Of a stretch of 64,000 nt of DNA, positions 25,509 to 33,823 are shown piece after piece; position 1 is the stretch's first letter, and each line of letters opens with the position of its first letter. The position numbers and the translations under genes are program-made. Location: the NCBI RefSeq assembly GCF_003721565.1, contig NZ_RJJE01000001.1, positions 124,001-188,000 on the forward strand, written 5' to 3'. The stretch comes from Rufibacter immobilis (GTDB lineage: Bacteria > Bacteroidota > Bacteroidia > Cytophagales > Hymenobacteraceae). The notes under the pieces are model-generated. The model searched no databases. It was given only the letters and a program-made list of their open reading frames with translations, and had not been told where the DNA came from.

Positions 25509-26114
25509 ATGCATTCCCTCCTTCACAAGACCTGGCAGCTTTCTCTGCTCTTGCTGGCACTGGCTTGTTTCAGTTGCCAAACCGATTACCAAACCTTACC
25601 CGCCCTCTCAGAAACCAAACACTGGCAGGCGGTGGTGACCACGCCGTCGGGTTCTACGCAGCCCTTGGTGTATGACGCCACGGAGAAGGAGTTTGTGCCC
25701 CAGTTGGAGACCGGACAACCGCGTAAGCTGGAGTTTCTGCCGTACCCCGGCAATGAAGGGTTTATCCCGTCTACGCTGGTAGATTCTGCGCAGGGAAGGC
25801 CCGCGGCCCCGGTGCCCGTCATTATTCTCGGCAACCAAAAGGAGCCGGGCACCGTGCTGGAGATTCTGCCGGTGGGCGTGCTGGTGCTGGAGCGCGACGG
25901 AGAATTGCACCATCTGGTGGTGGCCGTGCCCGCCCGCCCCAGCGAACAAACCATCACCCCCAATTCCTTCAGTGATTTTTCTGGGCGCTACCCGGCGGTG
26001 AAGAAGATCTTGGAGCAATGGTACCTGCACCAGAACCCCAGACAACCCACGCGCCTGGCCGCCTGGAAAGACGAAACCTTCGCCGATCAGCTTATTCAGC
26101 AATGGGTGCAGTGA
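25509..26114 (+). CDS. Lipoprotein with an inorganic-pyrophosphatase fold but lost active site
   Basis: The 201-residue protein starts at the ATG 25509, giving a lipoprotein-type signal (MHSLLHKTWQLSLLLLALAC, Cys 20 or Cys 23 as the acylated residue). The phrases LPYPGNEGFIPSTLVD, PGTVLEILPVGVLVLERDGELHHLVVAVP (over two strands) follow the family I pyrophosphatase pattern YPxNYGFIPxT ... PGsxxxxrPVGvLxmxDxGexDxKxxAVP. However, the metal-binding DGDPxDVLV segment reads QGRPAAPVPVIIL, and the later Asp and Lys positions are also changed. I therefore expect no pyrophosphatase activity. The compartment is also unusual, since classical PPases are cytosolic. It may bind a phosphate-rich ligand or be structural. 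Confidence 0.75.
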   Translation: MHSLLHKTWQLSLLLLALACFSCQTDYQTLPALSETKHWQAVVTTPSGSTQPLVYDATEKEFVPQLETGQPRKLEFLPYPGNEGFIPSTLVDSAQGRPAAPVPVIILGNQKEPGTVLEILPVGVLVLERDGELHHLVVAVPARPSEQTITPNSFSDFSGRYPAVKKILEQWYLHQNPRQPTRLAAWKDETFADQLIQQWVQ

Positions 26115-26117
26115 GGC

Positions 26118-26161
26118 TTGCGTTTAGGGGCTCTTTTTCCGAAAACAGGCGCTAAACGCAA
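26118..26161. repeat. Palindromic repeat copy 16
   Basis: The arms TTGCGTTTAGGGGCTC and AGGCGCTAAACGCAA pair with one mismatch in the G-run. It begins 3 bp past the preceding stop. Confidence 0.9.
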
Positions 26162-26258
26162 ATCCCGCGGAGGCGGGCCATGCCCAAGCGGTTTTCCTAA
26201 AACCGGCACAATCCCTAACTTCGCTCTCAACAATAGAATTTGAACTAACCAAGAACGC

Positions 26259-27911
26259 ATGTTTCCTTCTATAAACCCTACCACTACCCAAGCCTGGGAG
26301 AAACTATCGCAGCATTACGCCCAGCTCAAAGACACGCACCTGAAAGATCTGTTCGCGCAGGATCCCACCCGTTTTGAGACCTTCAGCGTCACGTTTGAGA
26401 ACATCCTGCTGGACTACTCTAAGAACCGCATCACAGAGGAAACCCGCCAACTGCTGGTACAGCTGGCCCAGGAATGTGGCTTGCAGGATGCCATTGAGGC
26501 CATGTTCACCGGCGAGAAAATCAACTTCACGGAGAACCGCTCGGTGCTGCACGTGGCCCTGCGCAACCAGTCCAATACGCCCATTCTGGAAGACGGCCAG
26601 GATGTAATGCCCGAGGTGAACCGCGTGCTGGCGCAGGTAGAGCAATTCTCCAACGCCATCCTCAGCGGTGCCTGGAAAGGCTACACCGGACAGTCTATTG
26701 ACACCATTGTGAACATTGGCATTGGCGGTTCTGACCTGGGCCCGGTGATGGTGACGGAGGCGCTCAAAGCCTACCAGAAACCCAACATCACCACCTACTT
26801 TGTGTCTAACGTAGACGGCACGCACATTGCCGAGACGCTGAAAAAGATCAACCCAGAGACCACGCTGTTCATGATCGCCTCCAAGACGTTCACCACGCAG
26901 GAGACCATGACCAACGCCCACAGCGCGCGCAGCTGGTTCCTGGAGAACGCTCAGGACGAGGAGCACATCAAAAAGCACTTCGTGGCGCTGTCTACCAACG
27001 CCACGGCCGTGGCCGAGTTCGGGATTGACACGCAGAACATGTTTGCCTTCTGGGACTGGGTGGGGGGCCGTTACTCGCTGTGGTCGGCGATTGGTCTGTC
27101 TATTGCCTGCACCGTGGGCTACGAGAACTTCAAAGAACTGCTGGCCGGGGCACACGCCATGGACAACCACTTCCGGAAGGCACCACTGGAAGAGAACCTG
27201 CCGGTGATTCTGGCCTTGCTGGGCATCTGGTACAACAATTTCTTCGGGGCCGAAAGCCACGCGCTGCTGCCCTATGACCAGTACATGCACCGCTTTGCCG
27301 CCTACTTCCAGCAGGGCGACATGGAAAGTAATGGCAAGTACGTAGACCGCAACGGCCAGCCGGTGAACTACCAGACTGGTCCTATCATCTGGGGCGAACC
27401 GGGCACCAACGGGCAACACGCCTTCTACCAGCTCATCCACCAGGGCACCAAACTCATCCCCTGCGATTTCCTGGCCCCGGCCATCAGCCATAACCCCATC
27501 GGTGACCACCACCCTAAACTCATGGCCAACTTCTTCGCGCAGACCGAGGCCCTGATGAACGGCAAAGACGAAGCCCAGGTCATTGACGAGATGCACCGCC
27601 TGAGCTGCTCAGAGGAAGAGATCCAAACCCTGAAAGCGTTCAAGATTTTTGAAGGCAACCGCCCCACCAACTCCATCCTGTTCAAGCAACTGGACCCCAG
27701 AACCCTGGGCAGCCTTATTGCCATGTACGAGCACAAAATCTTCGTGCAGGGCGTGATCTGGAACGTCTACAGCTTTGACCAATGGGGCGTGGAACTGGGC
27801 AAGCAACTGGCCAAGAAGATCCTGCCGGAGCTTACCTCAGCAGAGGAAGTTACCAGCCATGACAGCTCTACCAACGGCCTGATCAATCAGTTCAAGGCGT
27901 TTAGGAAATAA
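26259..27911 (+). CDS. pgi: Glucose-6-phosphate isomerase
   Basis: The 550-residue enzyme interconverts glucose-6-phosphate and fructose-6-phosphate. It has the two SIS domains and both family signatures: [15 protein letters not shown] (phosphate loop), the [16 protein letters not shown] segment, [17 protein letters not shown], and [20 protein letters not shown] at the C-terminus. The catalytic Glu lies in the QGDMESNGK region and the ring-opening His in the [11 protein letters not shown] stretch. It is a single-gene unit with a strong terminator. A weak -7-like TAACTTCG occurs at 26216-26223. Confidence 0.96.
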   Translation: MFPSINPTTTQAWEKLSQHYAQLKDTHLKDLFAQDPTRFETFSVTFENILLDYSKNRITEETRQLLVQLAQECGLQDAIEAMFTGEKINFTENRSVLHVALRNQSNTPILEDGQDVMPEVNRVLAQVEQFSNAILSGAWKGYTGQSIDTIVNIGIGGSDLGPVMVTEALKAYQKPNITTYFVSNVDGTHIAETLKKINPETTLFMIASKTFTTQETMTNAHSARSWFLENAQDEEHIKKHFVALSTNATAVAEFGIDTQNMFAFWDWVGGRYSLWSAIGLSIACTVGYENFKELLAGAHAMDNHFRKAPLEENLPVILALLGIWYNNFFGAESHALLPYDQYMHRFAAYFQQGDMESNGKYVDRNGQPVNYQTGPIIWGEPGTNGQHAFYQLIHQGTKLIPCDFLAPAISHNPIGDHHPKLMANFFAQTEALMNGKDEAQVIDEMHRLSCSEEEIQTLKAFKIFEGNRPTNSILFKQLDPRTLGSLIAMYEHKIFVQGVIWNVYSFDQWGVELGKQLAKKILPELTSAEEVTSHDSSTNGLINQFKAFRK

Positions 27912-27940
27912 GCGTTAAAAGTTGTAGATTTTACAGGTAG

Positions 27941-27984
27941 TTCATCCTGGTGATTTGTTCCTATGAACGAATCACCAGGATGAA
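27941..27984 (+). terminator. Intrinsic terminator of pgi
   Basis: A 20-bp stem with one G-T wobble (first bases TTCATCCTGGTGATT) and the loop CTAT is followed by TTTTTG. Confidence 0.88.
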
Positions 27985-28001
27985 TTTTTGTTTATGATCT
28001 A

Positions 28002-28692
28002 GTTAGCCAAAATTAAAATCATTAGATGAAAAAACGATAAGCATCATTTTAATAGGCATTTTCTTCTCATGTTCCGATTCAAAAGAGAATAATCAAGGTT
28101 CAGAGCCAAGTGCTGATGCAGTTGAAGATACGACAAACCGGACTTCATTAATCGTCTCTAGTAAACAGATAAATGAAGCTGAACAGACCAATCCGGCTAC
28201 GCCCATAGAACTTACTGATTTGAAAGGCAAAGCATTTGTGCTGGGAGGAGGAATCGACGGAAACGTTTGCGAAATAACAGAGGCATGCGATTGCTGCAAC
28301 GCAGACTTAATGTTCATATCAGAAAAGCTGTTTGTGTACGACAACCTATGCGAAGGGCATTACGTGAGAAAAGGAAACTACAAACTGAAAGGAAACCAGA
28401 TAACGTTGGAGTTTGAACCACAGTTAGTGAGTTATTATCATAATGAAGAAAGCGAAACCAATACCAATGTTCCAGAAAGAGTTTTAAAATCGGAGAACAA
28501 GCCAATCCCAAAGGAGACTTACACCATTGGCAAGTGCAAAGGATTTTTAATAATAACCAATAATATCAAAAGTGAAGATATTGCCTTTCCCGTCGGTATT
28601 CTAAAAGAGAGTTCTACAATGAAGGGAAAGATTGATATCCTTAAGCAAATTGGGGCCTGGAAACTGCTTGCATTAAAATAAATTTGGCTAAC
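28002..28692. repeat. 10-bp inverted repeat framing the frameshifted lipoprotein gene
   Basis: GTTAGCCAAA at 28002-28011 and its exact complement TTTGGCTAAC at 28683-28692 enclose just this gene. The right copy runs into AAGGTGCATAAGCC, which recalls one half of an integron attC site. I see no matching second half, so a decayed gene cassette is only a possibility. Confidence 0.35.
28026..28681 (+). pseudogene. Small lipoprotein gene with a one-base frameshift right after the start codon
   Basis: The ATG at 28026 is followed by six A and then a stop (MKKR*). With a seventh A the frame would read MKKTISIILIGIFFSCSDSK, a perfect lipoprotein signal with lipobox FFSC. It would run on unbroken through a Ser/Asn-rich linker into GKAFVLGGGIDGNVCEITEA and a C-terminus ending KQIGAWKLLALK. 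The mature part (about 200 residues, with cysteines CEITEACDCC) is not one I recognise. Either the gene is switched off by slippage in the A-tract, or the sequence has an error there. Base use is AT-richer than in its neighbours, suggesting transfer. Confidence 0.6.
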
Positions 28693-28829
28693 AAGGTGCA
28701 TAAGCCATGTTTACTTCTGGTGGAATCTGGAGAAATAAAACCTACACAGCACTAACTACATAACCCCTGCTCCAGCACATTGCCATCCCGCCATTTATAT
28801 TACATCAATATTCACCAATCTTATTATTC

Positions 28830-29369
28830 ATGAAATCCACAAAAGTTATTGCATTACTAATCCTTACAATAAGCTCCCTTTCTCTTGGCTGTACCGCTCC
28901 AGAGACTGAAGGCCAAAGCCAACTTAAACAATTAGTTTCCTCAGAATCAAATGAAAGGAAATTCCCTAGGCCTGTTGGGTATGTAAATGACTTTGAGAAT
29001 ATTCTAACCCCTGAGCAGGTTGAAGCGCTAAACAAGATACTTGTTGATTACAAGCAAAAAAGAACAAATGAGATAGCAGTAGTGACCGTACCTTCTATTG
29101 CGCCTTACTCAGATTTCGACGAGTATGCGTTGGAGTTGTCAAAAGAATGGGGCGTAGGAGAAAAAGGCAAGAATAATGGGCTAACCATTGTTTTCAGCAA
29201 GACATTAACCAGGGTAAGAATCTCCACCGGGCTTGGTACTGAAAAAATTCTCACAGATGAGGTATGCCAACGGGTTGTTGACCAGATTATGGTTCCTAAC
29301 TTCCAGAAAGGCAAATTATATGAGGGTATTTCCTTAGGCACGGCAGAACTGATCAAACTCTGGCAATAG
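28830..29369 (+). CDS. TPM-domain lipoprotein
   Basis: The 179-residue protein has a lipoprotein signal (MKSTKVIALLILTISSLSLGC, Cys 21) and one TPM domain (about 45-179). It contains GYVNDFENILTPEQVEALNK, IAVVTVPSIAPY, LSKEWGVGEKGKNNGLTIVF and VRISTGLGTEKILTD. TPM domains occur in Psb32/TLP18.3 proteins and in bacterial envelope proteins of unsettled role; some have acid phosphatase activity. It shares the AT-richer composition of the gene before it. No membrane segment follows the domain, unlike in many YgcG-type relatives. Confidence 0.85.
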   Translation: MKSTKVIALLILTISSLSLGCTAPETEGQSQLKQLVSSESNERKFPRPVGYVNDFENILTPEQVEALNKILVDYKQKRTNEIAVVTVPSIAPYSDFDEYALELSKEWGVGEKGKNNGLTIVFSKTLTRVRISTGLGTEKILTDEVCQRVVDQIMVPNFQKGKLYEGISLGTAELIKLWQ

Positions 29370-29410
29370 CAATGCAAAACACCACCAACCCCTAATCCCC
29401 CTTTGCGCCT

Positions 29411-29448
29411 GGTTTTGGCCAGATTCCGGAAAAAGAGCCGCTAAACGC
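29411..29448. repeat. Palindromic repeat copy 17 (GTTTTGGCC sub-type)
   Basis: The left arm GGTTTTGGCCAGATTCCGG matches copy 24. The right arm AGAGCCGCTAAACGC is intact. Confidence 0.8.
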
Positions 29449-29487
29449 TTTTTCTGTAAAACCTTCCGCGCAAGCGAAATCCCGCCT

Positions 29488-29495
29488 TACCTTTG
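29488..29495 (+). promoter_or_regulatory. -7 element TACCTTTG of the HAD phosphatase gene
   Basis: This exact TAnnTTTG match lies 24 bp before the ATG at 29520 and excludes a longer reading that would begin inside it. Confidence 0.55.
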
Positions 29496-29519
29496 GGCAA
29501 ACAAATTTCGTTTCGCTCC

Positions 29520-30344
29520 ATGACCATACGCGCCATTTGCACAGATATTGACGGCACCCTGCTCAACCGTGACCGCGAACTTTCTGCCAGAACCATTGCC
29601 GCCGTGCAGCGCCTGCCCAAAGACGTGCCGTTTATCTTGGCTTCTTCGCGCATGCCCAGCGCCATGCGCCACTTGCAGGAGCAACTGGGTATTCTGCACC
29701 ACCCGCTCATCTGCTTCAACGGCGGCTACGTGCTGCTGTATGAAGACAGCGCCCAAGCCCCTCAGGTACTGGACACCGTCCAGATTCCGGCTCCGGTCTG
29801 CGGGCGCATAGCCGAACTGGCCCAAGGCACCAGCATCCACGTGAGTCTCTACCAAGACGATGCCTGGCACGCGCCGCAGGAAGACGAGTGGACCGCCCGC
29901 GAAATCAGGAACACCAAGGTAATGCCCCATATCTGCACCATCACAGACGTGCTACAGGAATGGCAAAGTACCTCTACCGGCGCACACAAGGTCATGTGCA
30001 TGGGTCCCGAGGCGGAAATCCAGCGGCTGTGGGAAACACTTACCCAGGAGTACGGCAGCCAACTGCACGTTTACCGTTCCAAGAGCACGTACCTGGAGAT
30101 TGCGCCCAAAACCATTTCCAAGGCCACCGCGCTGGAGCTGCTCCTGCAACACCGCTATGATTTCGGGATGGAGGCGGTCATAGCCTTCGGCGATAATTAC
30201 AATGACATTGAGTTGCTGCAAGCGGTGGGGCTGGGCATAGCCGTGGGCAACGCGCGCGACGAGGTAAAGGCCGTGGCTCAGGAGGTAACCGCCCCCAGCG
30301 TAGAAGACGGCGTGGCCATCGCCATTGAGCAATACTGCCTCTAA
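29520..30344 (+). CDS. Cof-type HAD-superfamily phosphatase
   Basis: The 274-residue protein has all four HAD motifs: DIDGTLL (Asp nucleophile), the Ser in ILASSRMPSAM, the Lys in TISKATAL, and FGDNYNDIELL with the metal-binding Asp pair. The large alpha/beta cap of the Cof (type IIB) group lies at about residues 85-190. Such enzymes dephosphorylate sugar phosphates, flavins or pyridoxal phosphate; the substrate is not predictable. The ATG at 29520 gives MTIRAICTDIDGT. Confidence 0.9.
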   Translation: MTIRAICTDIDGTLLNRDRELSARTIAAVQRLPKDVPFILASSRMPSAMRHLQEQLGILHHPLICFNGGYVLLYEDSAQAPQVLDTVQIPAPVCGRIAELAQGTSIHVSLYQDDAWHAPQEDEWTAREIRNTKVMPHICTITDVLQEWQSTSTGAHKVMCMGPEAEIQRLWETLTQEYGSQLHVYRSKSTYLEIAPKTISKATALELLLQHRYDFGMEAVIAFGDNYNDIELLQAVGLGIAVGNARDEVKAVAQEVTAPSVEDGVAIAIEQYCL

Positions 30345-30428
30345 GGCGGGCGCTTTCCTCAAAGTAAGTGCGGTATCTTACTTGTCCCGTGCCGTTTGCG
30401 TATATAGCAGCATATTTAATGTACCCAC

Positions 30429-31283
30429 ATGAGAACCATCAAGAAAATCCATAAAGCCGAATATTCGCCCATCGCCGATCTGGTCACGTATTCGCCTTTG
30501 CCTTCGCGCAGCCTGCAGCAGATAGATCCGTTTCTGTTCCTCAACCACCACGGCCACCAGGTATACAAGCCCAATAACCGCGGACTTCCGTTCGGGCCGC
30601 ACCCGCACCGGGGCATGGAGACCGTGACCTTCATCCTGGAGGGCGACATCATGCACAAAGACTCAGGGGGCCACGAGAGCGTGATCACGGCAGGCGGCGT
30701 GCAGTGGATGACCGCGGGCCGGGGCCTCATCCATGCAGAGGTTTCTTCGTCTGAGTTCAAGAAAACGGGCGGGCCGCTGGAGATTCTGCAACTGTGGGTA
30801 AACCTGCCGGCCAAACTCAAAATGACCGAACCGCGCTATGAGGGCCTGCAAAAGGAAGACATTCCCAGCTTCACGCTAGACGAAGGGAAGGTCTCCGTAA
30901 ACCTGGTTTCGGGGAACTGGGAGGAACACACCGGCGCGTTTGAAACGCTGTCAGACATCATGCTCAGCACCGTGTACTTCCAGGCTGGCGGAAAGCTTAC
31001 GCTACAGGTACCCGCTGAGCGCAACCTCTTCTTCTATATTATCAAAGGCACCCTCACCGTGAACGGACAGGAAGTGCCGTTCAGGAATCTGGTGGAGTTC
31101 AACAATGACGCGCCAGAACTACAGATAGAGGCCTCAGAAGACAGCATCCTGCTCTTGGGGCACGCGATGCCGTTCAGGGAGCCGGTGGTGGCCCAAGGTC
31201 CCTTCGTGATGAACACCGAGGCCGAAATCTACCAGGCGTACCAAGATTATCAACAGGGCAAGTTCGGTTCCTGGAACCACTAA
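30429..31283 (+). CDS. Pirin-family protein
   Basis: The 284-residue bicupin has the N-terminal pirin metal site HPHRGMETVTFILEG and the later GLIHAEVSSSE (His and Glu ligands). A C-terminal pirin domain (about 185-284) contains NEREVPF-like strands and ILLLGHAMPFREPVV. Some bacterial pirins are quercetinases and others bind pyruvate dehydrogenase or act as redox sensors. The role here is open. Confidence 0.9.
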   Translation: MRTIKKIHKAEYSPIADLVTYSPLPSRSLQQIDPFLFLNHHGHQVYKPNNRGLPFGPHPHRGMETVTFILEGDIMHKDSGGHESVITAGGVQWMTAGRGLIHAEVSSSEFKKTGGPLEILQLWVNLPAKLKMTEPRYEGLQKEDIPSFTLDEGKVSVNLVSGNWEEHTGAFETLSDIMLSTVYFQAGGKLTLQVPAERNLFFYIIKGTLTVNGQEVPFRNLVEFNNDAPELQIEASEDSILLLGHAMPFREPVVAQGPFVMNTEAEIYQAYQDYQQGKFGSWNH

Positions 31284-31309
31284 GGAAAGAATAAAGATCA
31301 GAAGAAATC

Positions 31310-31349
31310 GCGTTTAGGGGTTGTTTTTGGAAAAAGAGCCCCTAAACGC
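31310..31349. repeat. Palindromic repeat copy 18
   Basis: The arms GCGTTTAGGGGTTGTTTTT and AAAAAGAGCCCCTAAACGC pair with two mismatches. It lies between the convergent pirin and bestrophin genes. Confidence 0.92.
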
Positions 31350-31377
31350 AATTTTGTTTTTTTATGGCGGCCGCGGT

Positions 31378-32298
31378 CTAATCCAGGATAAACTTCTTCC
31401 TGGGCCGGAGCGCAGGCGGAATCTCCTGCCCAACCATTTCCAGCAACGAGGCCTCAATGGTCTGACTGATGGCGTTCAGGGCCAAGTCATTCGGCTCCGT
31501 GCCGAAGGGTTCCTCAATTTCGGTCACAATGGAATCCAGGGCCATGAAGGTGTAGGCCACAAACACCACTATGAGCGGGGTCATCCAGCCAATGCTGTCC
31601 ACCAGACCAAACGGCAACAGGAAACAGTAGAGGTACACCGTGCGGTGCAGCAACACGCTGTAGGTATACGGAATGGGCGTGCTGGCAATGCGCTCGCAGC
31701 CTCCCACAATATTGGAGAGCTGGTTCAGGTTGTGGTCAAAGGCGGCCTGGGTGATGGAATCTATTTTTCCGGTTTCTTTACCGGTCTGCACCCAATGCCC
31801 CATCTCCCTCAAGAGCAGAATAGGTTTGAATCTGGCGTTCTGCAATTGCTGCACCAAGTCTGGCGGGAGCAACCGCCTGAAATCTTCCTGCGGATCTGTC
31901 TTTCGGAGTTGGTGCTTGAGGGCGTAGGTAAAGGCGATGAGCAGGCGCACAAACACCAGCACTTCCCGTGAGCCTGCCGTGTACCCCGACATGGTAATGG
32001 CTTGCCGGGTGAGGGAGCGGGTGTCAATGAGCAGGGCGCCCCAGAGCTTTCGGCCCTCCCAGAAACGGTCATAGCTGGCGCTGTTCCGGAAACCCAGGAA
32101 AATGGCCAGCGCCACGCCCAGCAAGGTAAAGGCCGCCGGGTTCAACGGAATCTTGTATTCAAACAGTTTCCCCTGCACGTACACCACGCCCACAGAAACC
32201 AGGAACAGCGCGCCCAGCCGGGGCAGAATGGCCGGTAACACAGAGCCCTTCCAGACGAAGAGCATTTTAAACCAGTTCTCTCTTTCTCTTACAATCAT
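31378..32298 (-). CDS. Bestrophin-family channel protein
   Basis: The protein has about 306 residues. The ATG at 32298 gives MIVRERENWFKMLFVWKGSVL, the usual family start. Hydrophobic segments at about 22-42, 50-68 and two near 205-260 and the motif FRNSASYDRFWEGRKLWGALL are typical of bacterial bestrophins. These form pentameric ion channels in the inner membrane; some conduct cations rather than chloride. The conserved late motif MALDSIVTEIEEPFGTEPNDL is present. Confidence 0.9.
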   Translation of the reverse strand: MIVRERENWFKMLFVWKGSVLPAILPRLGALFLVSVGVVYVQGKLFEYKIPLNPAAFTLLGVALAIFLGFRNSASYDRFWEGRKLWGALLIDTRSLTRQAITMSGYTAGSREVLVFVRLLIAFTYALKHQLRKTDPQEDFRRLLPPDLVQQLQNARFKPILLLREMGHWVQTGKETGKIDSITQAAFDHNLNQLSNIVGGCERIASTPIPYTYSVLLHRTVYLYCFLLPFGLVDSIGWMTPLIVVFVAYTFMALDSIVTEIEEPFGTEPNDLALNAISQTIEASLLEMVGQEIPPALRPRKKFILD

Positions 32299-32412
32299 TG
32301 CACAACTGCTACGGTGTTTTCTCCCAGGCAGGTTGCCCACCCGCAAAGGTACGGGCGCCGGTTACAAGTCAAAAGCAAATGGTCTCCCCTCTCCCGTGCC
32401 TCCGGCTGTTGC

Positions 32413-32458
32413 CTGCCGTTTAGGGGCTCTTTTTCCAAAAACAGCCCCTAAACGGCAG
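32413..32458. repeat. Palindromic repeat copy 19 (variant outer stem, shared with a terminator)
   Basis: The arms CTGCCGTTTAGGGGCTC and CAGCCCCTAAACGGCAG pair. The outer bases are CTGCC/GGCAG where other copies have GCG/CGC, so the flanks changed together. The right arm overlaps the terminator at 32451-32490 by 8 bp. Confidence 0.93.
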
Positions 32459-32490
32459 CGCCCGGTGTTGGTGCACCGGGCGCTGCCGTT
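32451..32490 (-). terminator. Terminator of the coiled-coil protein gene
   Basis: A 17-bp perfect stem (32451-32467 with 32474-32490) surrounds a 6-base loop. On the reverse strand it follows the gene at 32513, and its 3' arm is also the first part of repeat copy 19. Confidence 0.8.
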
Positions 32491-32512
32491 ATTTCCTCCA
32501 ATGGTTTAACGG

Positions 32513-33271
32513 CTACTTAACTTTATCGGCTTTGGCTTTGACAAGCTCCACGGCACGACGCATGTTCTGTACCTGTAGCCGGGCGGCTTCCTGCTGTTTC
32601 AGGTTGGTTTCCACTTCTTTGTTCAGTTGTTCCAGCTCCTGGGCATTGGCCACCAAAGCCGCCTCCAGTTCCAGTTTCCGCTGGTGGTTTTTGGCAATTC
32701 TGGTCTGGATCTCATTAGCCTGGCGCACCACCCGGTCTTCCTCCAGTTGGGAGTTGACCACTACTTTCTCGGCGTCCGCTACCTGCTGCTGAATGTCCTG
32801 GAGGTACATGCTGCGGGCGAACTGCTGCAACAGCGCCTCAGCCCGGGCCCACTCCTGGGCGGTCTCTTTCTTACTCACATAAGCATTTCCCATGTCTAAA
32901 GACCACCACACCATGGTTCCTCCCTGGGCGGCTTCCACTTTGGAGACAATGCGTAAGGGCTTACTGCTGATGGTGTCCATCTTGCCACTTTCCACGGTAT
33001 AAATCCCCTTAGACGCCAAGGCTTTGGGGGTAGGCAGAAGGGAAGGACCTTTGACCGCGCCGCCAGACTTTTCCTTCAGATACGAAGCCCACGCCTTCTC
33101 CACCGCTTTGCTGTCTGAGGGAACCATGATGCGTTGGCCTTTGCGGGTAATGCCGTTCACCTCCACCTCGATTTCCTCCACCTGCGGGCTCTGCGCCCAG
33201 GCAGAAGCGCTTACCCCCAGAAAAATAAGCAGCGCCAGGCCCGCAATGATCTTTGTATAGTTTCCTTTCAT
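32513..33271 (-). CDS. Secreted protein with C-terminal coiled coil, unknown function
   Basis: The 252-residue protein starts at the ATG 33271 and has a signal peptide (MKGNYTKIIAGLALLIFLGVSASAWAQ). The middle part (about 40-135) is a compact domain with VWWSLDMGNAYVS. From about residue 140 to the end it is strongly helical and charged, rich in Ala, Gln, Glu and Lys in heptads, and so probably a coiled coil. I do not recognise the family. A GGAAGGAGAA stretch just before the ATG looks like a Shine-Dalgarno sequence, unusual in this window, and a TAAATTTG -7 element lies at 33340-33347. Confidence 0.7.
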   Translation of the reverse strand: MKGNYTKIIAGLALLIFLGVSASAWAQSPQVEEIEVEVNGITRKGQRIMVPSDSKAVEKAWASYLKEKSGGAVKGPSLLPTPKALASKGIYTVESGKMDTISSKPLRIVSKVEAAQGGTMVWWSLDMGNAYVSKKETAQEWARAEALLQQFARSMYLQDIQQQVADAEKVVVNSQLEEDRVVRQANEIQTRIAKNHQRKLELEAALVANAQELEQLNKEVETNLKQQEAARLQVQNMRRAVELVKAKADKVK

Positions 33272-33339
33272 GTTTCTCCTTCCCTTGATTTGTCTTGATG
33301 AAATACTGGAATAGCAGCCCAGGACACCCTGCGCCCTCA

Positions 33340-33347
33340 CAAATTTA
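33340..33347 (-). promoter_or_regulatory. -7 element TAAATTTG of the coiled-coil protein gene
   Basis: This TAnnTTTG match on the reverse strand lies about 70 bp before the ATG at 33271. Confidence 0.45.
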
Positions 33348-33415
33348 AACGGCCCCGCCATAGTTTAAAAGAAGCAAATCAAAACTAAATTGCCTCCATT
33401 CCTGTTTTCAGAGCT

Positions 33416-33823
33416 ATGAACGTGACCGTCTGCCGAAAAGAAAATTTCAATGCTGCCCACCGGCTCCACAACCCCCACTGGACCGAGGAGGAGAACCAAC
33501 GGGTCTTCGGGCTGTGCAACAACCCCCATTATCACGGCCATAACTATGACCTGGTGGTAAAGCTCACCGGCCCCGTAGACGAGGAAACCGGCTATGTCTA
33601 TGACATGAAAAAGCTGAGTCTTCTGATAAAAGCGGAAATTTTAGATAAATTTGACCACAAAAACCTGAATTTGGACACTGAGGAGTTTCAACAGCTTAAC
33701 CCCACCGCCGAGAATATCGCCGTAGTCATCTGGCAGCGCCTGCGCCCTCACCTCCCGGAAGACTTTGCATTGTCCGTCACTTTATTTGAAACCGAACGAA
33801 ATTTTGTTGAATACCATGGATAG
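33416..33823 (+). CDS. 6-pyruvoyl-tetrahydropterin synthase (PTPS-II type)
   Basis: The 135-residue enzyme of the PTPS/QueD family has the zinc ligands in FNAAHRLHNP and HYHGHNYD, and the catalytic Cys in GLCNNPHYHGH. The spacing is Cys-x5-HGH, as in animal PTPS, whereas QueD for queuosine has Cys-x3-HGH. Other motifs (FDHKNLNLD, TAENIAVVIW, FETERNFVEY) also look like the eukaryotic enzyme. I therefore favour conversion of dihydroneopterin triphosphate to 6-pyruvoyl-tetrahydropterin on the way to a tetrahydrobiopterin-like cofactor. It overlaps folE, which makes its substrate, by 8 bp. Confidence 0.85.
   Translation: MNVTVCRKENFNAAHRLHNPHWTEEENQRVFGLCNNPHYHGHNYDLVVKLTGPVDEETGYVYDMKKLSLLIKAEILDKFDHKNLNLDTEEFQQLNPTAENIAVVIWQRLRPHLPEDFALSVTLFETERNFVEYHG

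Noticed and set aside
26304-27596. A 430-codon open frame antisense to pgi
   Set aside because: It is the mirror of a highly conserved gene in a GC-rich third-position context; its translation shows no family motif and pgi is complete.
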